Part shown: one piece after another, positions 18,391 to 27,290 of the stretch
Layout: each line of letters opens with the position of its first letter
Position numbering within the stretch: position 1 is the stretch's first letter
Assembly (NCBI RefSeq): GCF_024331145.1
Contig: NZ_JANDJO010000008.1
Location: 91,616-155,615, forward strand
DNA: 64,000 bases
From: Shimia sp. CNT1-13L.2
GTDB taxonomy: Bacteria; Pseudomonadota; Alphaproteobacteria; Rhodobacterales; Rhodobacteraceae
Direction: 5' to 3'
Notes under the pieces: generated by a model
Told to the model about the DNA's origin: nothing
What the model saw: only the letters and a program-made list of their open reading frames with translations
Databases searched by the model: none
Position numbers and translations under genes: made by a program

Positions 18391-19209
18391 TCAGTGGGAC
18401 AGGAGAACAGGCACTGTCGTGTTTCGCAGCACTCGTGTGGTGACGCCGCCGAGGAAATCCTCGCGGAATTTGGAGTGTTCATGGGCCCCCATAACAAGGA
18501 GGCACGGGTCCTTTTCAGTGCAATAGGCAAGCAATGCCCGCGCCGGTCCGGGAGACGTCAAGAGGGTGCCGTGGGAAGCGTCGATGCCATGCCGGTGCAG
18601 GTGATCAAGCACCTCATCGACCGGACGCGCCAATTCAGTTTCGCCCAAAGTCAAAACCGTAACCCTACCTTGAGCTTCCAGAAGGTCGAGGCCATCCGAG
18701 AGCGCACGCGCCGAAGCCCGCGTTCCTTCCCAGGCTACGACAGCATGGGTGCGGCACCCGCCCCTGTCATGGCCCTTTGGTACGATCAAAACAGGGCGAC
18801 CACTCATCAGTGCGATCCGGTCGGGGTGAATGGTGACATGCTCGTCGACGACTTCGGACTGATCTTGACCAATCACCAGTAGATCAAAGCCTCGTGCATA
18901 TTCCGCAAGAACCGCATCGACCCGCCCGGTTTGACGCCGGAAATGCAGTCTGCCGCCAAGCCCGAAACCCTCCTTGGCCGTTTCAAACCGCGCCTCAATT
19001 TCACTCAGAATATCGGCGTTGGCCTGTTCAATGATCTCGCGGGCCTTTGCCGGCACCCAGGGCGCTCGGCTGTTTACAACCTCATGGGTTGAATACGCCA
19101 GAACTGCCGTGACGTGGGCCGAGTCCCCCGCCATCTTCGCAGCGTACTTTAGTGCGCTGACCGCGCTTTCGGAACCATTGAAAGCAACCATGATATTGCG
19201 GATAGTCAT
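18391..19209 (-). CDS. Universal stress protein, tandem UspA domains
   Basis: A 272-residue protein with two UspA folds. Domain one runs from IRNIMVAFNGSESAVSALKYA to about residue 140, domain two from THAVVAWEGTRASARALSDG to the end, where the ATP-binding type motif LLVMGAHEHSKFREDFLGG and VLRNTTVPVLLSH are visible. UspA proteins bind adenine nucleotides and modulate stress tolerance. Its start overlaps the stop of the PrpF-type gene by four bases (ATGA), showing translational coupling to a catabolic gene, which is unusual context for a stress protein. Confidence 0.88.
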   Translation of the reverse strand: MTIRNIMVAFNGSESAVSALKYAAKMAGDSAHVTAVLAYSTHEVVNSRAPWVPAKAREIIEQANADILSEIEARFETAKEGFGLGGRLHFRRQTGRVDAVLAEYARGFDLLVIGQDQSEVVDEHVTIHPDRIALMSGRPVLIVPKGHDRGGCRTHAVVAWEGTRASARALSDGLDLLEAQGRVTVLTLGETELARPVDEVLDHLHRHGIDASHGTLLTSPGPARALLAYCTEKDPCLLVMGAHEHSKFREDFLGGVTTRVLRNTTVPVLLSH

Positions 19210-20303
19210 GCGAACTCCTTTCCGGCCCAGACCGATGTAGGCACATAAACATGGCCATCAGCCAGTTTGCGGGCAGTACGCACAAGACCCGCCGCATTGA
19301 GTGAAAAGCCATTATTGACCGTGAAATCGACCAACACGTCAATTGTTCCCGAAGCATGTTCGAGCACGACTTCTGCGGGTGAGTCCGATGGGCGTTCCAG
19401 CATGCCATCAGCCACTGTTCCGGGAGTAAGTGCGCAAGAGGCGATGCATTGCGCGCCGGTAACCGCCATTGTGGGGTGTGTGTTCCATGGCATGAAGTAT
19501 CGCGAAGAGATCGTACCGCCTGCCCGCGCCTCAGCAAGGATTGCAAATTTCGGCGTCACACTCTCACGGACATCGCCCATCCCCATTCGTTTCCCCGCTT
19601 CTAAGCGGATCGCCTCCATGCGCTTGAAAAAGGCGCTATTAGAATCCAGCTCTGCGGCGCTTTCATATCCCGTCAGTCCGAAATCACGCGCGCGCGCCAG
19701 GACCACGGGCATGGCCACATCCATGCAAGTCACCTCAACCCCGTCGATTTCATCGCGCAGGTTCTGCGTTGGCAGGAAGGCACCGGTTGAAGATCCGACA
19801 ACACCCATGAAGGTCAACTGTACCGGTGCGGAACTACCTGGCGCTCCGGCAATGACTGTATCGCCCGCGTATTCGAGCTGCCCGCCGGGTGTCGCAACCT
19901 TGGCGATGATCCTCGCACCCGTATTGACGGCACGGACACGTACTTCAGTTTGATCGTCAGTTGGGGTGATGAGCCCCATCTCGATCGCCGCTGGGCCTAC
20001 ACCAGAGAGGATATTGCCACAGGTCGGTTTGAAGTCGACCAACTGGTCCTCAACCGAAACCTGAGCGAAGAAATAGTCCACGTCAGCCCACTCGTCATCT
20101 GACATCGAGAGCATCGCGACCTTGGTGGTCACGGCGGCCCCACCGCCGATCCCGTCGATATTGAGTGCATGGCCTGACCCCACCGCCGAGATGAGCACCT
20201 CAGACAGGGTGTCGAGGTCTTCAGGCAGGTCCTCCCGCCGAAAGTAAGGGCCCTTTGAAGTACCGCCGCGCATGAAGATGTAGGGAATAGCTGTCTGTGT
20301 CAT
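19206..20303 (-). CDS. PrpF-family isomerase (4-oxalomesaconate tautomerase-like)
   Basis: A 365-residue protein of the PrpF/diaminopimelate-epimerase fold. I start at ATG 20303 (MTQTAIPYIFMRGGTSKG), 11 bases after the transporter stop; the longer frame from 20444 runs inside tctAB. Family landmarks are FMRGGTSKGPYF, the GGAAVTTKVAML block and the KPTCGNILSGVGPAAIE segment with the catalytic-type cysteine. Members isomerise unsaturated tricarboxylates (2-methylaconitate, 4-oxalomesaconate). The location behind a tricarboxylate transporter supports an unsaturated or aconitate-like tricarboxylic substrate. Confidence 0.85.
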   Translation of the reverse strand: MTQTAIPYIFMRGGTSKGPYFRREDLPEDLDTLSEVLISAVGSGHALNIDGIGGGAAVTTKVAMLSMSDDEWADVDYFFAQVSVEDQLVDFKPTCGNILSGVGPAAIEMGLITPTDDQTEVRVRAVNTGARIIAKVATPGGQLEYAGDTVIAGAPGSSAPVQLTFMGVVGSSTGAFLPTQNLRDEIDGVEVTCMDVAMPVVLARARDFGLTGYESAAELDSNSAFFKRMEAIRLEAGKRMGMGDVRESVTPKFAILAEARAGGTISSRYFMPWNTHPTMAVTGAQCIASCALTPGTVADGMLERPSDSPAEVVLEHASGTIDVLVDFTVNNGFSLNAAGLVRTARKLADGHVYVPTSVWAGKEFA

Positions 20304-20314
20304 AACTATCCCGC

Positions 20315-22345
20315 TCACTTCAATGGCCACGGCAGTGCGACAGCGTTTTGTAGAAGGCCCGGCGGAAAATCTCGGTTCAAAGCGCCAGCCATAAGGCACA
20401 TGAAGCCGATACCCACGGCAGTGAGAAGCAGAGTTTTGCCCCACTCAGCCCCGGCGCGAACCCGGAAGAACGTAATCAGGAAACCGACCAAAGCGATGAT
20501 GAAGCCAACAAACCAGGTGGCAACGATCAACCCGGCGAACCACGCCAGCGTAGACCAAAGACCATAGGGCGCATCCGCGTCTTCACCCGCAACCTCCTTG
20601 TCGGCAAAGATACTGTCGCCTTCGGGGCGGCGCACCATCTGCACCATCAGGATCAGGCAACAGGCCAACGAGAAGCCTCCCACGACAAGCGGGATAATCT
20701 TGTCGGTCATGTTGTAGTCCGGGATCGAATTGGCATTGACGAGAGCAAAAGTCAGGTAGCCCAAGATCACCAGAAGAAAGACGAGAGGCGCGCGTTTGGA
20801 GCCCGACTCAACCTCGCCTTCGGCCATGATCGACTTGGCCTGACGAATGCCAAGAACGACCGACGCCATCGTAATAATGATAAGCACGATCACGATTGGG
20901 CTAAAGACATACTCAAGGCCTGCGTCAAAGCTCTTGCGGAAACGGAAGGACGCGATCTGAAAGGCTTGGTTGGTAAATTTTTCGACCGGATTCGACAGGA
21001 CGAAACCAATCAGAAACGCCGGGCGCGACCAATCAAAGCGGCGCAGGAAGATACCGATCAAGCCGATCGCGAATAGCGCCAGAAGATCTTCGAAGTTCTG
21101 CCCCGACTGGAAAGCTGCAAAGCTAATGAGCATGAACAAGAAAGGAGCGAGATAGGTGAAGCGGATGGTGGTCAACTTGGCAATACCACCAGAGGCTGCG
21201 ATGCAGAGGATCGTGCCGACAACATTGGCCAGCGCCAACAACCATACGATAGAGTATGTGATGTCGAGATTGTTCTTGAGCATGCCGGGGCCGACTTCGA
21301 TGTCGCCAGAACCAAGCAATGCGACGGCACCAATGAAAATCGCCATGGAACCCGAGCCCGGAATACCGAAAAGAAGTGTCGGCACGAGACCACCGCCTTC
21401 TTTGGCATTGTTCGAACTTTCCGGCCCGATCACACCACGGACTTCACCCTTGCCAAAATTGGACTTGTCCTTGGTAGTCTGCACAGAATGACCATAGGCG
21501 ATCCAATCGACAACTGAGCCACCGAGGCCGGGAATGATGCCGACAACAACCCCAATGATCGAGCAGCGTACCGAGAGCCAGATGTTGGCAAACCAATCCT
21601 TCACACCATCTAACCAACCGCCACCGAGCGAGGCACCTTTGGCAATCGAGCGATCCTGGCGCAGCAGTGAAACAATTTCGGGAATGGCGAAGATACCGAG
21701 GCCGACAATCACCAGTTTCAAACCATCGGCGAGATATGGAATGTCATAAGATGCCATGCGCAAGCTGCCGCCCGCATCGGCCTCGCCAATTGTGCCGATC
21801 ATGATACCCAGACCGGCTGCTGCAAGGCCCTTCAGGGGAATACGACCTGCAAGCACCGCAACCATGGACAGGCCAAGGATGGTAATCATCAGCATTTCCG
21901 GGAGACCGAAAGCGAGAACGATCGGGCGCGCGACAAGGATGAATATGGTTAGGAAAGTGGCCCCTACAAGCCCACCGAAGAGTGACGAGGAGAACGCGGC
22001 GGAAAGCGCGCGGGCAGCTTCACCTTTCTTGGCCATTGGGAAACCGTCGAGCACGGTCGCCTGTGACGCGGATGAGCCGGGTATGCCCATGAGCACCGAA
22101 GCAAAGGTGTCCGAGGTCGGAACCACGGCAACCATGCCGATCATCAGGGCCAAACCAAGGATCGGGTCCATGCCGAACATGAAAGGCAGGAGCAAAGAGA
22201 GCCCGGCAATGCCGCCAAGTCCAGGAAAGACCCCCACGGCCAGCCCCATTACGACGCCAAGAACCAGATAGCCAAGAACAACGGGTTGCAGGATCAGGGC
22301 CCACGCCTCACCGAGCGCAGGAAGAGCTGTGGCGAAAGCCTCCAT
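20315..22345 (-). CDS. Tripartite tricarboxylate transporter permease, TctA fused to TctB
   Basis: A 676-residue membrane protein. Residues ~1-500 are a TctA large subunit with its two family motif copies (GLAVGVFPGLGGIAGLSLLL and GVVVGIIPGLGGSVVDWIAY) plus GIPGSSASQ and GIPGSGSMA. The remaining ~170 residues add a group of four or five hydrophobic helices starting near RAPLVFLLVILGYLTFALV, matching the usual separate TctB small subunit. No tctB gene lies nearby, supporting a natural fusion. It imports a carboxylate with the periplasmic TctC, using an ion gradient. Confidence 0.9.
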   Translation of the reverse strand: MEAFATALPALGEAWALILQPVVLGYLVLGVVMGLAVGVFPGLGGIAGLSLLLPFMFGMDPILGLALMIGMVAVVPTSDTFASVLMGIPGSSASQATVLDGFPMAKKGEAARALSAAFSSSLFGGLVGATFLTIFILVARPIVLAFGLPEMLMITILGLSMVAVLAGRIPLKGLAAAGLGIMIGTIGEADAGGSLRMASYDIPYLADGLKLVIVGLGIFAIPEIVSLLRQDRSIAKGASLGGGWLDGVKDWFANIWLSVRCSIIGVVVGIIPGLGGSVVDWIAYGHSVQTTKDKSNFGKGEVRGVIGPESSNNAKEGGGLVPTLLFGIPGSGSMAIFIGAVALLGSGDIEVGPGMLKNNLDITYSIVWLLALANVVGTILCIAASGGIAKLTTIRFTYLAPFLFMLISFAAFQSGQNFEDLLALFAIGLIGIFLRRFDWSRPAFLIGFVLSNPVEKFTNQAFQIASFRFRKSFDAGLEYVFSPIVIVLIIITMASVVLGIRQAKSIMAEGEVESGSKRAPLVFLLVILGYLTFALVNANSIPDYNMTDKIIPLVVGGFSLACCLILMVQMVRRPEGDSIFADKEVAGEDADAPYGLWSTLAWFAGLIVATWFVGFIIALVGFLITFFRVRAGAEWGKTLLLTAVGIGFMCLMAGALNRDFPPGLLQNAVALPWPLK

Positions 22346-22380
22346 GGGAGCCGCCTTTCTGTAGAGATGTAGAGAAGGGT

Positions 22381-22415
22381 GGCGCGCGCTCGTGTCTCGC
22401 GAACCGACGCGCGCC
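22381..22415 (-). promoter_or_regulatory. GC-rich stem-loop between tctC and tctAB
   Basis: GGCGCGCG and CGCGCGCC form a perfect 8-base stem with a 19-base loop, 14 bases after the tctC stop. No T-run follows. Its place suggests 3'-end protection of the tctC message or partial termination. Confidence 0.5.
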
Positions 22416-22429
22416 TTGAGGAGGAGAGC

Positions 22430-23518
22430 TTACTTCAGCTCGACGCCATAGGCTTCTTTGAGCCAGTTGGTGACGTAAACTTTGGCTGCGTCCGGCACCG
22501 AGGTTGCAGTGCCCAAAGCAGCGTTTGCCCCGTTACCGGTAAAGACCTTGTACTTGCCAACACGCTTGGATGAGATGTCGGCAAAGTCATCCCGCGCGAC
22601 CACGGCTTCGAATGCCTTTGTGTAGGTATCAATCACATCCTGCGGAGTGCCAGCAGGCAGGAAGGCGAGTTTCTGCACCGGGAACCCGGCAACGAAGAAG
22701 GCTTTCCACGCATCCCATGCTTCGCCCGAAGTCTCGCAGCCATCGGTAGCTTCACAGACTTCCTTGAAAGTCGGAATATCGGGGAAGGTCGGATCGCGCA
22801 CGATATTGCTATCTTCATCCAATGCCCCCCAAGTCATCATCGCGACGGCCTGACCATTGGCAACCATTTCTGCGGATCCTTTGAGGTAACCGGATGAGGT
22901 CTGATAGTCGATGTTAGCTTCCCCTCGCTCGAACATCAGGCGGCCGTCACCGCGCCCCTTAATGCCAAAGACCGGCTCGACATTCATACCAAGCATCTGC
23001 CACGCCAAGAGCGGCACGAGGTCGAGGCGGGTTGCCCCCTGCGAACCATAGATGAAGTCCGTCTCCTGTAGAGCATTGGCAGAGCCGTCAAACTTGGCGC
23101 CATCTTCAGCATTCAGATAGGCTACACCACCTGTTCCTGAGGCCATGACTGGGCTCCAGTCCTTGTACTCATAGCGCACGCGAGGATCGTCGAGAAGATA
23201 GGGAAACTGGGTGGACCCTGACGAACCAAATAGCAGAGTGCCATCTTCGTGTTTCTGTTCCTGGAACCAATTAGCGCCCTTGGTCGATCCTGCACCCGGC
23301 ATGAACTTGACGACGACCGTCGGCTGGCCGGGCAGAGCCTCACTCAGCAGCGGGGCGAAGAAGTTGGCCCATTTCGCCGATCCACCGGTTTCGGAGAAGG
23401 GAATAACCCATTCAACGGTTTTGCCTGACAGATCCACATCGGCAACGGCCGGGGCTGCGACACCAGCAGCTGCAATCAGCCCTAGAACGGCTCGACGGGT
23501 GAGTTGGGTAACGGTCAT
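22430..23518 (-). CDS. tctC: TctC-family periplasmic carboxylate-binding protein
   Basis: A 362-residue receptor of the tripartite tricarboxylate transporter (Bug) family. The start at ATG 23518 follows AGGGAGGATC; the longer frame from 23683 would invade the promoter and the tctD region. The signal peptide has a twin-arginine-like pattern (TRRAVLGLIAAAGVAAPAVA). The mature part begins with WVIPFSETGGSAKWANFF and contains MPGAGSTKGANWF and FIYGSQGATRLDLVPLL, equivalent to the carboxylate-binding loops of the family. It is first in its operon and divergent from tctDE. Confidence 0.9.
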   Translation of the reverse strand: MTVTQLTRRAVLGLIAAAGVAAPAVADVDLSGKTVEWVIPFSETGGSAKWANFFAPLLSEALPGQPTVVVKFMPGAGSTKGANWFQEQKHEDGTLLFGSSGSTQFPYLLDDPRVRYEYKDWSPVMASGTGGVAYLNAEDGAKFDGSANALQETDFIYGSQGATRLDLVPLLAWQMLGMNVEPVFGIKGRGDGRLMFERGEANIDYQTSSGYLKGSAEMVANGQAVAMMTWGALDEDSNIVRDPTFPDIPTFKEVCEATDGCETSGEAWDAWKAFFVAGFPVQKLAFLPAGTPQDVIDTYTKAFEAVVARDDFADISSKRVGKYKVFTGNGANAALGTATSVPDAAKVYVTNWLKEAYGVELK

Positions 23519-23657
23519 GAGATCCTCCCTGTTGACCAGACAATCACAGTCACGTCCTCCACGCCACCATGATTGAGATTCGAAATGCAGGGTTGATTCC
23601 CCCTTCGATGTGACCAACATGGAACTCCAACCTTGCGCCAACCTTGCGGGAGCGGAC

Positions 23658-24329
23658 ATGAGAATAGTCATCGTCGAAGACAACGAAACCTTGGCGAGAG
23701 CGATTTCTTACCGACTGAAAGACCGTGGCCATGCCGCGGATGTCTTACATGATGGCAGCGATGCGGACCAGTTCCTCGCACAGGAAAGTGCCGATCTGAT
23801 CGTCCTGGATATTAATCTGCCCGGGAAGAGCGGCTTGGATATTCTGCGCGCGCTTCGGGAGCGTGGAGACAATGCCCCCGTTATCCTGCTAACCGCACGC
23901 AGCGAGATCGAGGACAGGGTGACAGGTCTTGATCTGGGCGCGGATGACTACCTTGTGAAACCTTTCGAAATGGATGAGCTCGAAGCGCGCATCCGTGCGC
24001 TGTCACGCCGCAAGAACCTTGAGTTTGGTGCCAAGGACACTATCGGTGGGATTGAATTCGACAAGACCACGCGACATGTAACAGCGAACGGAGCACCGGT
24101 GGACATTCCCCGCAAGGAGCTTGCTGTTCTGGAGTGCCTTCTGGAAAGGCGAGGTCGAATTGTCTCCAAGGCGGATCTGACGGATCATGTCTACGGCGTC
24201 GGGGCTGATGTCGACGATACGGCTGTCGAACCTCACGTATCACGGCTGCGGCGGCGACTGGTCGTTCATGGCATCGCCATCAAGACGGCGCGCGGTCTGG
24301 GGTACATGCTTGAAGTGACAGCGCGATGA
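23658..24329 (+). CDS. tctD: Response regulator TctD (OmpR/PhoB type)
   Basis: A 223-residue regulator started at ATG 23658 behind GGGAGC. The receiver domain has the acidic pair Glu7-Asp8, phospho-acceptor Asp51 in VLDINLPG, and Lys101 in LVKPF. The C-terminal winged helix (about residues 125-220) reads PRKELAVLECLLERRGRIVS and ends HGIAIKTARGLGYMLE, the OmpR-type form. With TctE it should activate the divergent tctC operon when the substrate is present. Confidence 0.92.
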   Translation: MRIVIVEDNETLARAISYRLKDRGHAADVLHDGSDADQFLAQESADLIVLDINLPGKSGLDILRALRERGDNAPVILLTARSEIEDRVTGLDLGADDYLVKPFEMDELEARIRALSRRKNLEFGAKDTIGGIEFDKTTRHVTANGAPVDIPRKELAVLECLLERRGRIVSKADLTDHVYGVGADVDDTAVEPHVSRLRRRLVVHGIAIKTARGLGYMLEVTAR

Positions 24330-25693
24330 CCCGCGTCTACTCGCTGCGCCAAAGGCTCTTCTTCCTTATCCTGACGCCGCTGGTTCTGATGGCGGTCTTG
24401 CTTGGGTTTTGGCGCGTCTCCGTTGCACAACGCACTGCCGAGGAGCTGTTTGACCGCTCACTCCTGTCGGCGGCGCTCGCCATTTCGCGCGATGTGGCGA
24501 TCTCTGGCGGAGACGCATTGCTCCCCTCCACGAGCGATCTGATCAGGGACGCAGCCGGTGGTGAAGTCTTCTATCACGCCACCGGCCCCGGCGGCATCTA
24601 TGTGACGGGCTATGCCTACCCGCCCCCGCATGGCGAACCGGAGGGGGGAGACCTCTATGTACCGCTGTACTTCGAAGCAACATACCGCGCAGAACCTGTC
24701 CGTGTTCTGCGCATCATGGAACGCGCGACCATCGATGGCATGACAGGCAATTCGACAGTCACGGTTTGGCAACGGATTTCCGACAGAAACGAATTTGCAT
24801 CTCAGCTCGCCAAGCGTGCTGCCGCCCTGATGGGAGGGCTGCTTCTAACTCTGGCACTGGTCGTATGGTTCGCCGTGGCGCGTGGCCTGCGTCCACTCTT
24901 GGATCTGCAGGATGCAATCGCTATCCGGTCACCAGACGACCTGAGCCGCATCAAACGCCCCGTTCCAATCGAAGCACAGGGCATCGTAGCAACTCTCAAT
25001 CGTCTGTTTGCAAGAGTGGAAGAGAGCATCTCCGCCCATCAGGTCTTTATTTCCAATGCCGCCCATCAACTCCGAAATCCAGCTGCAGCGGTCCAGTCCA
25101 TGGCGGAATCTCTGCGCGATGCACCCTCCGATGAAATCCGAAACCAGAGAATTGAAGAACTTGTGACCGCTGCCCGCGGAGCAGCCCGCGTGACCGATCA
25201 ATTGCTGTCGATGGATCGCCTGCGACAACCCATGCCTTCCACCCGCATGGAACAATTCGATCTTGCAGCGGAGATACAGAATGTCTGTGAAGATATGGCA
25301 CCGGACGTACTCTCTCGGGGCCTGGCTTTCGAATGGGTTGCTCCGGATAGGAGCATTGAAGTGTGCGGGGACCGGATATTCATTGCTGAGGCGGTCAAAA
25401 ATCTGATCGACAACGCGCTCAAACATGGGGGCGCTGAAATGACTTCCATAACTGTTGCATTGCGCCAACAGGACGAGACTGCACTGATTACGATCAGCGA
25501 TGACGGAGCGGGACTTTCTCCGGATGACACAGAGCTTGCGCTCGGGCGTTTTTCTCAAGTCCAACCTTCCGATGGCAGCGGGCTGGGCCTGGCAATCGCA
25601 GCCTCAGTTGCAGAGAGGCACGGCGGAACGCTGTCTATAGACAGGGTGGCGATGGGCGCCAGCTTGACCATGGAGCTCATGCTTGCAACTTGA
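24326..25693 (+). CDS. tctE: Sensor histidine kinase TctE
   Basis: A 455-residue membrane kinase. One hydrophobic helix near the N-terminus (FFLILTPLVLMAVLLGFW) and another near residue 170 (LMGGLLLTLALVVWFAVA) flank a periplasmic sensor of about 130 residues. HAMP, then the H-box FISNAAHQLRNPAAAV with His247, an N-box (EAVKNLIDNALKHGG) and the G-boxes DDGAGLS and GSGLGLAIA follow. The start overlaps the tctD stop (ATGA). It reports extracellular tricarboxylate to TctD. Confidence 0.92.
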   Translation: MTRVYSLRQRLFFLILTPLVLMAVLLGFWRVSVAQRTAEELFDRSLLSAALAISRDVAISGGDALLPSTSDLIRDAAGGEVFYHATGPGGIYVTGYAYPPPHGEPEGGDLYVPLYFEATYRAEPVRVLRIMERATIDGMTGNSTVTVWQRISDRNEFASQLAKRAAALMGGLLLTLALVVWFAVARGLRPLLDLQDAIAIRSPDDLSRIKRPVPIEAQGIVATLNRLFARVEESISAHQVFISNAAHQLRNPAAAVQSMAESLRDAPSDEIRNQRIEELVTAARGAARVTDQLLSMDRLRQPMPSTRMEQFDLAAEIQNVCEDMAPDVLSRGLAFEWVAPDRSIEVCGDRIFIAEAVKNLIDNALKHGGAEMTSITVALRQQDETALITISDDGAGLSPDDTELALGRFSQVQPSDGSGLGLAIAASVAERHGGTLSIDRVAMGASLTMELMLAT

Positions 25694-26189
25694 GCGATTT
25701 TTGCAGACTGGAAGGAGCCAAAGCAATGCCTTTTGAAAAGGCAGTCGTTGCGAATTCAACGTGACCGCTAGGGTGTTTGGTAAACTAAGTTGCTGAGTTT
25801 AAGCTGAGCTAGTTCGAATCTACTCAAATGCATTTCACTTCCCTGGTGCATTCCTAGAAAGGTAGTTGGCAACCAATAGGACACCGCCCAGGTAGACAGA
25901 GACTTCTTTCGGCAAATCGAACCTTGGTGTTTAACGAAGCGAACAGACGGTTCGAAGCTCGTGTGATCGAGGCTGCAATGCGCAGGGATACCTGATTACA
26001 AAGTTTGCCAAGATGATGCTGAAGGAACACCTGTATAGTTGCACCCTAGGCTCTGCGGGCGCTGTCCTTTCTCAGGCATCATCGAACCGGAAATTGGAAA
26101 CGAACAACAATGTGACTTCTGTGAAGTCGAGGGAGATAAAGTCCCATCCAGCACTCGTGAAAGACACTATCAATGGTTTCTCCAAACAT
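25694..26189. other. Intergenic stretch between convergent tctE and BMP operon
   Basis: About 500 bases without a convincing gene. It contains a TGCCTTTTGAAAAGGCA palindrome at 25727-25743, possibly ending the tctDE transcript. A 68-codon frame at 26013 overlaps the terminator region and looks non-coding. Confidence 0.5.
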
Positions 26190-26215
26190 AAAAAACGCCC
26201 CCAGGCTTGGGGGCG
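26190..26215 (-). terminator. Intrinsic terminator of the BMP-type ABC operon
   Basis: CGCCCCC / GGGGGCG with a 6-base loop. On the minus strand it is followed by six T, 32 bases after the binding-protein stop codon. Confidence 0.88.
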
Positions 26216-26247
26216 ATAGTAAGAAGAGGATCGCTTGGTTTCGGGTT

Positions 26248-27201
26248 TTATTGAGGTTCTACAACCAAGTCACCTGACGTCATGGCCTCGATTAGATTAC
26301 CGACTTCGGCCACAACGTCTGCCGGGATGTCCGGGTGGAAAGACCCGATCCGCATGGCACGCTCATTGCCCATATCCGCCCGATAGAGCGCGCCTTCCAG
26401 TTTGCCGGCTGCTGCCAGCTCCAGGTACGACCGCATGTTGCCACGGACATCCAGGATGGCGGATTGCAGGATTTCCGGCCATTCGTTGATTGCATCCCGA
26501 TAGATGCCGATGCCATAGACGCCTTTTTCCTGAACGGCCTGCATGGAGCCCAGCGTCGCGCTGTCCATTGTCGGCCAGACGACATCGGCACCCTGGGAAA
26601 TCTGGTTCAGGGCAGCCTCTTTGCCCTTGGCAATGTCATCCCAATCGCCCGTCCAGGTAACCAGAACACTGACGTCGGGATTGGCCGCCTTGGCGCCCGC
26701 TTCGTAGCCCGCAACCGTGTCGGTCGTGAACTTGAACTTCTGCGCCGCGATGATGCCGATGGTGCCTGTGTCGGACATGGAACCCGCGACATAGCCCATC
26801 AGATAGGCGATTTGGCTGAAATAGAAGTCCGCGTTGGCAATGTTGCCCTTTGTGCCCAATCCGTTGTTCACCATGAACATGGTATCTGGGAAGCGGGTTG
26901 CGACGCGTTCCACTGCGTCCTGGAATTCTCCACCGTGGCCGATCACCAGATCATATCCCCGGCGCGCATAGTCGCTCAGGACTTCAATCTGCTCCGGCTG
27001 ATGCACGCTTTCGGAAAAAGCGGCTTCAAAGCCGAGTGCATCCCCTGCCTGGGTGAGACCTTCGAAACCAGCCTGGTTCCAGCCATTGTCGGAAATCGAT
27101 CCGGGCATGACGATCGCGGCGCGCTCGATCCCTTCAGCCACCGCAGGCCCTGCCAACATCAGCGCTGTAAGCCCCGCCAATAGTTTGGATTTCAGTTGCA
27201 T
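26248..27201 (-). CDS. BMP-family ABC transporter substrate-binding protein
   Basis: A 317-residue periplasmic or lipid-free receptor with a Sec signal (MQLKSKLLAGLTALMLAGPAVA). The mature start AIVMPGSISDNGWNQAGFEG is typical of the basic membrane protein/PnrA family, whose members bind purine or pyrimidine nucleosides and related compounds. No lipobox cysteine is seen. It is last in a four-gene ABC operon behind an ATPase and two permeases. The divergent genes encode ring-opening and amide-hydrolysing enzymes, so the ligand is probably a nucleobase-derived or ureide compound. Confidence 0.9.
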   Translation of the reverse strand: MQLKSKLLAGLTALMLAGPAVAEGIERAAIVMPGSISDNGWNQAGFEGLTQAGDALGFEAAFSESVHQPEQIEVLSDYARRGYDLVIGHGGEFQDAVERVATRFPDTMFMVNNGLGTKGNIANADFYFSQIAYLMGYVAGSMSDTGTIGIIAAQKFKFTTDTVAGYEAGAKAANPDVSVLVTWTGDWDDIAKGKEAALNQISQGADVVWPTMDSATLGSMQAVQEKGVYGIGIYRDAINEWPEILQSAILDVRGNMRSYLELAAAGKLEGALYRADMGNERAMRIGSFHPDIPADVVAEVGNLIEAMTSGDLVVEPQ

Positions 27202-27248
27202 TGCTTTTCTCCCTTATTGGATATGCGTTGTCAGGGTGACGGGAGGAT

Positions 27249-27282
27249 CGTGACGTGAAAAACGATGGTTTCTCACGTCACG
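27249..27282 (-). promoter_or_regulatory. Long perfect stem-loop ahead of the BMP binding-protein gene
   Basis: CGTGACGTGA and TCACGTCACG form a perfect 10-base stem around 14 bases that themselves pair partly (A-run with T-run). It lies in the 89-base gap between the last permease and the binding-protein gene. No T-run follows on either side. It could be an RNA-processing or stabilising element, or an operator. Confidence 0.5.
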
Positions 27283-27290
27283 GCTGAGAT

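Noticed and set aside
25727..25743. TGCCTTTTGAAAAGGCA as the tctE terminator
   Set aside because: Nearly loop-free and without a T-run; could be one, but evidence is too thin for a terminator call.
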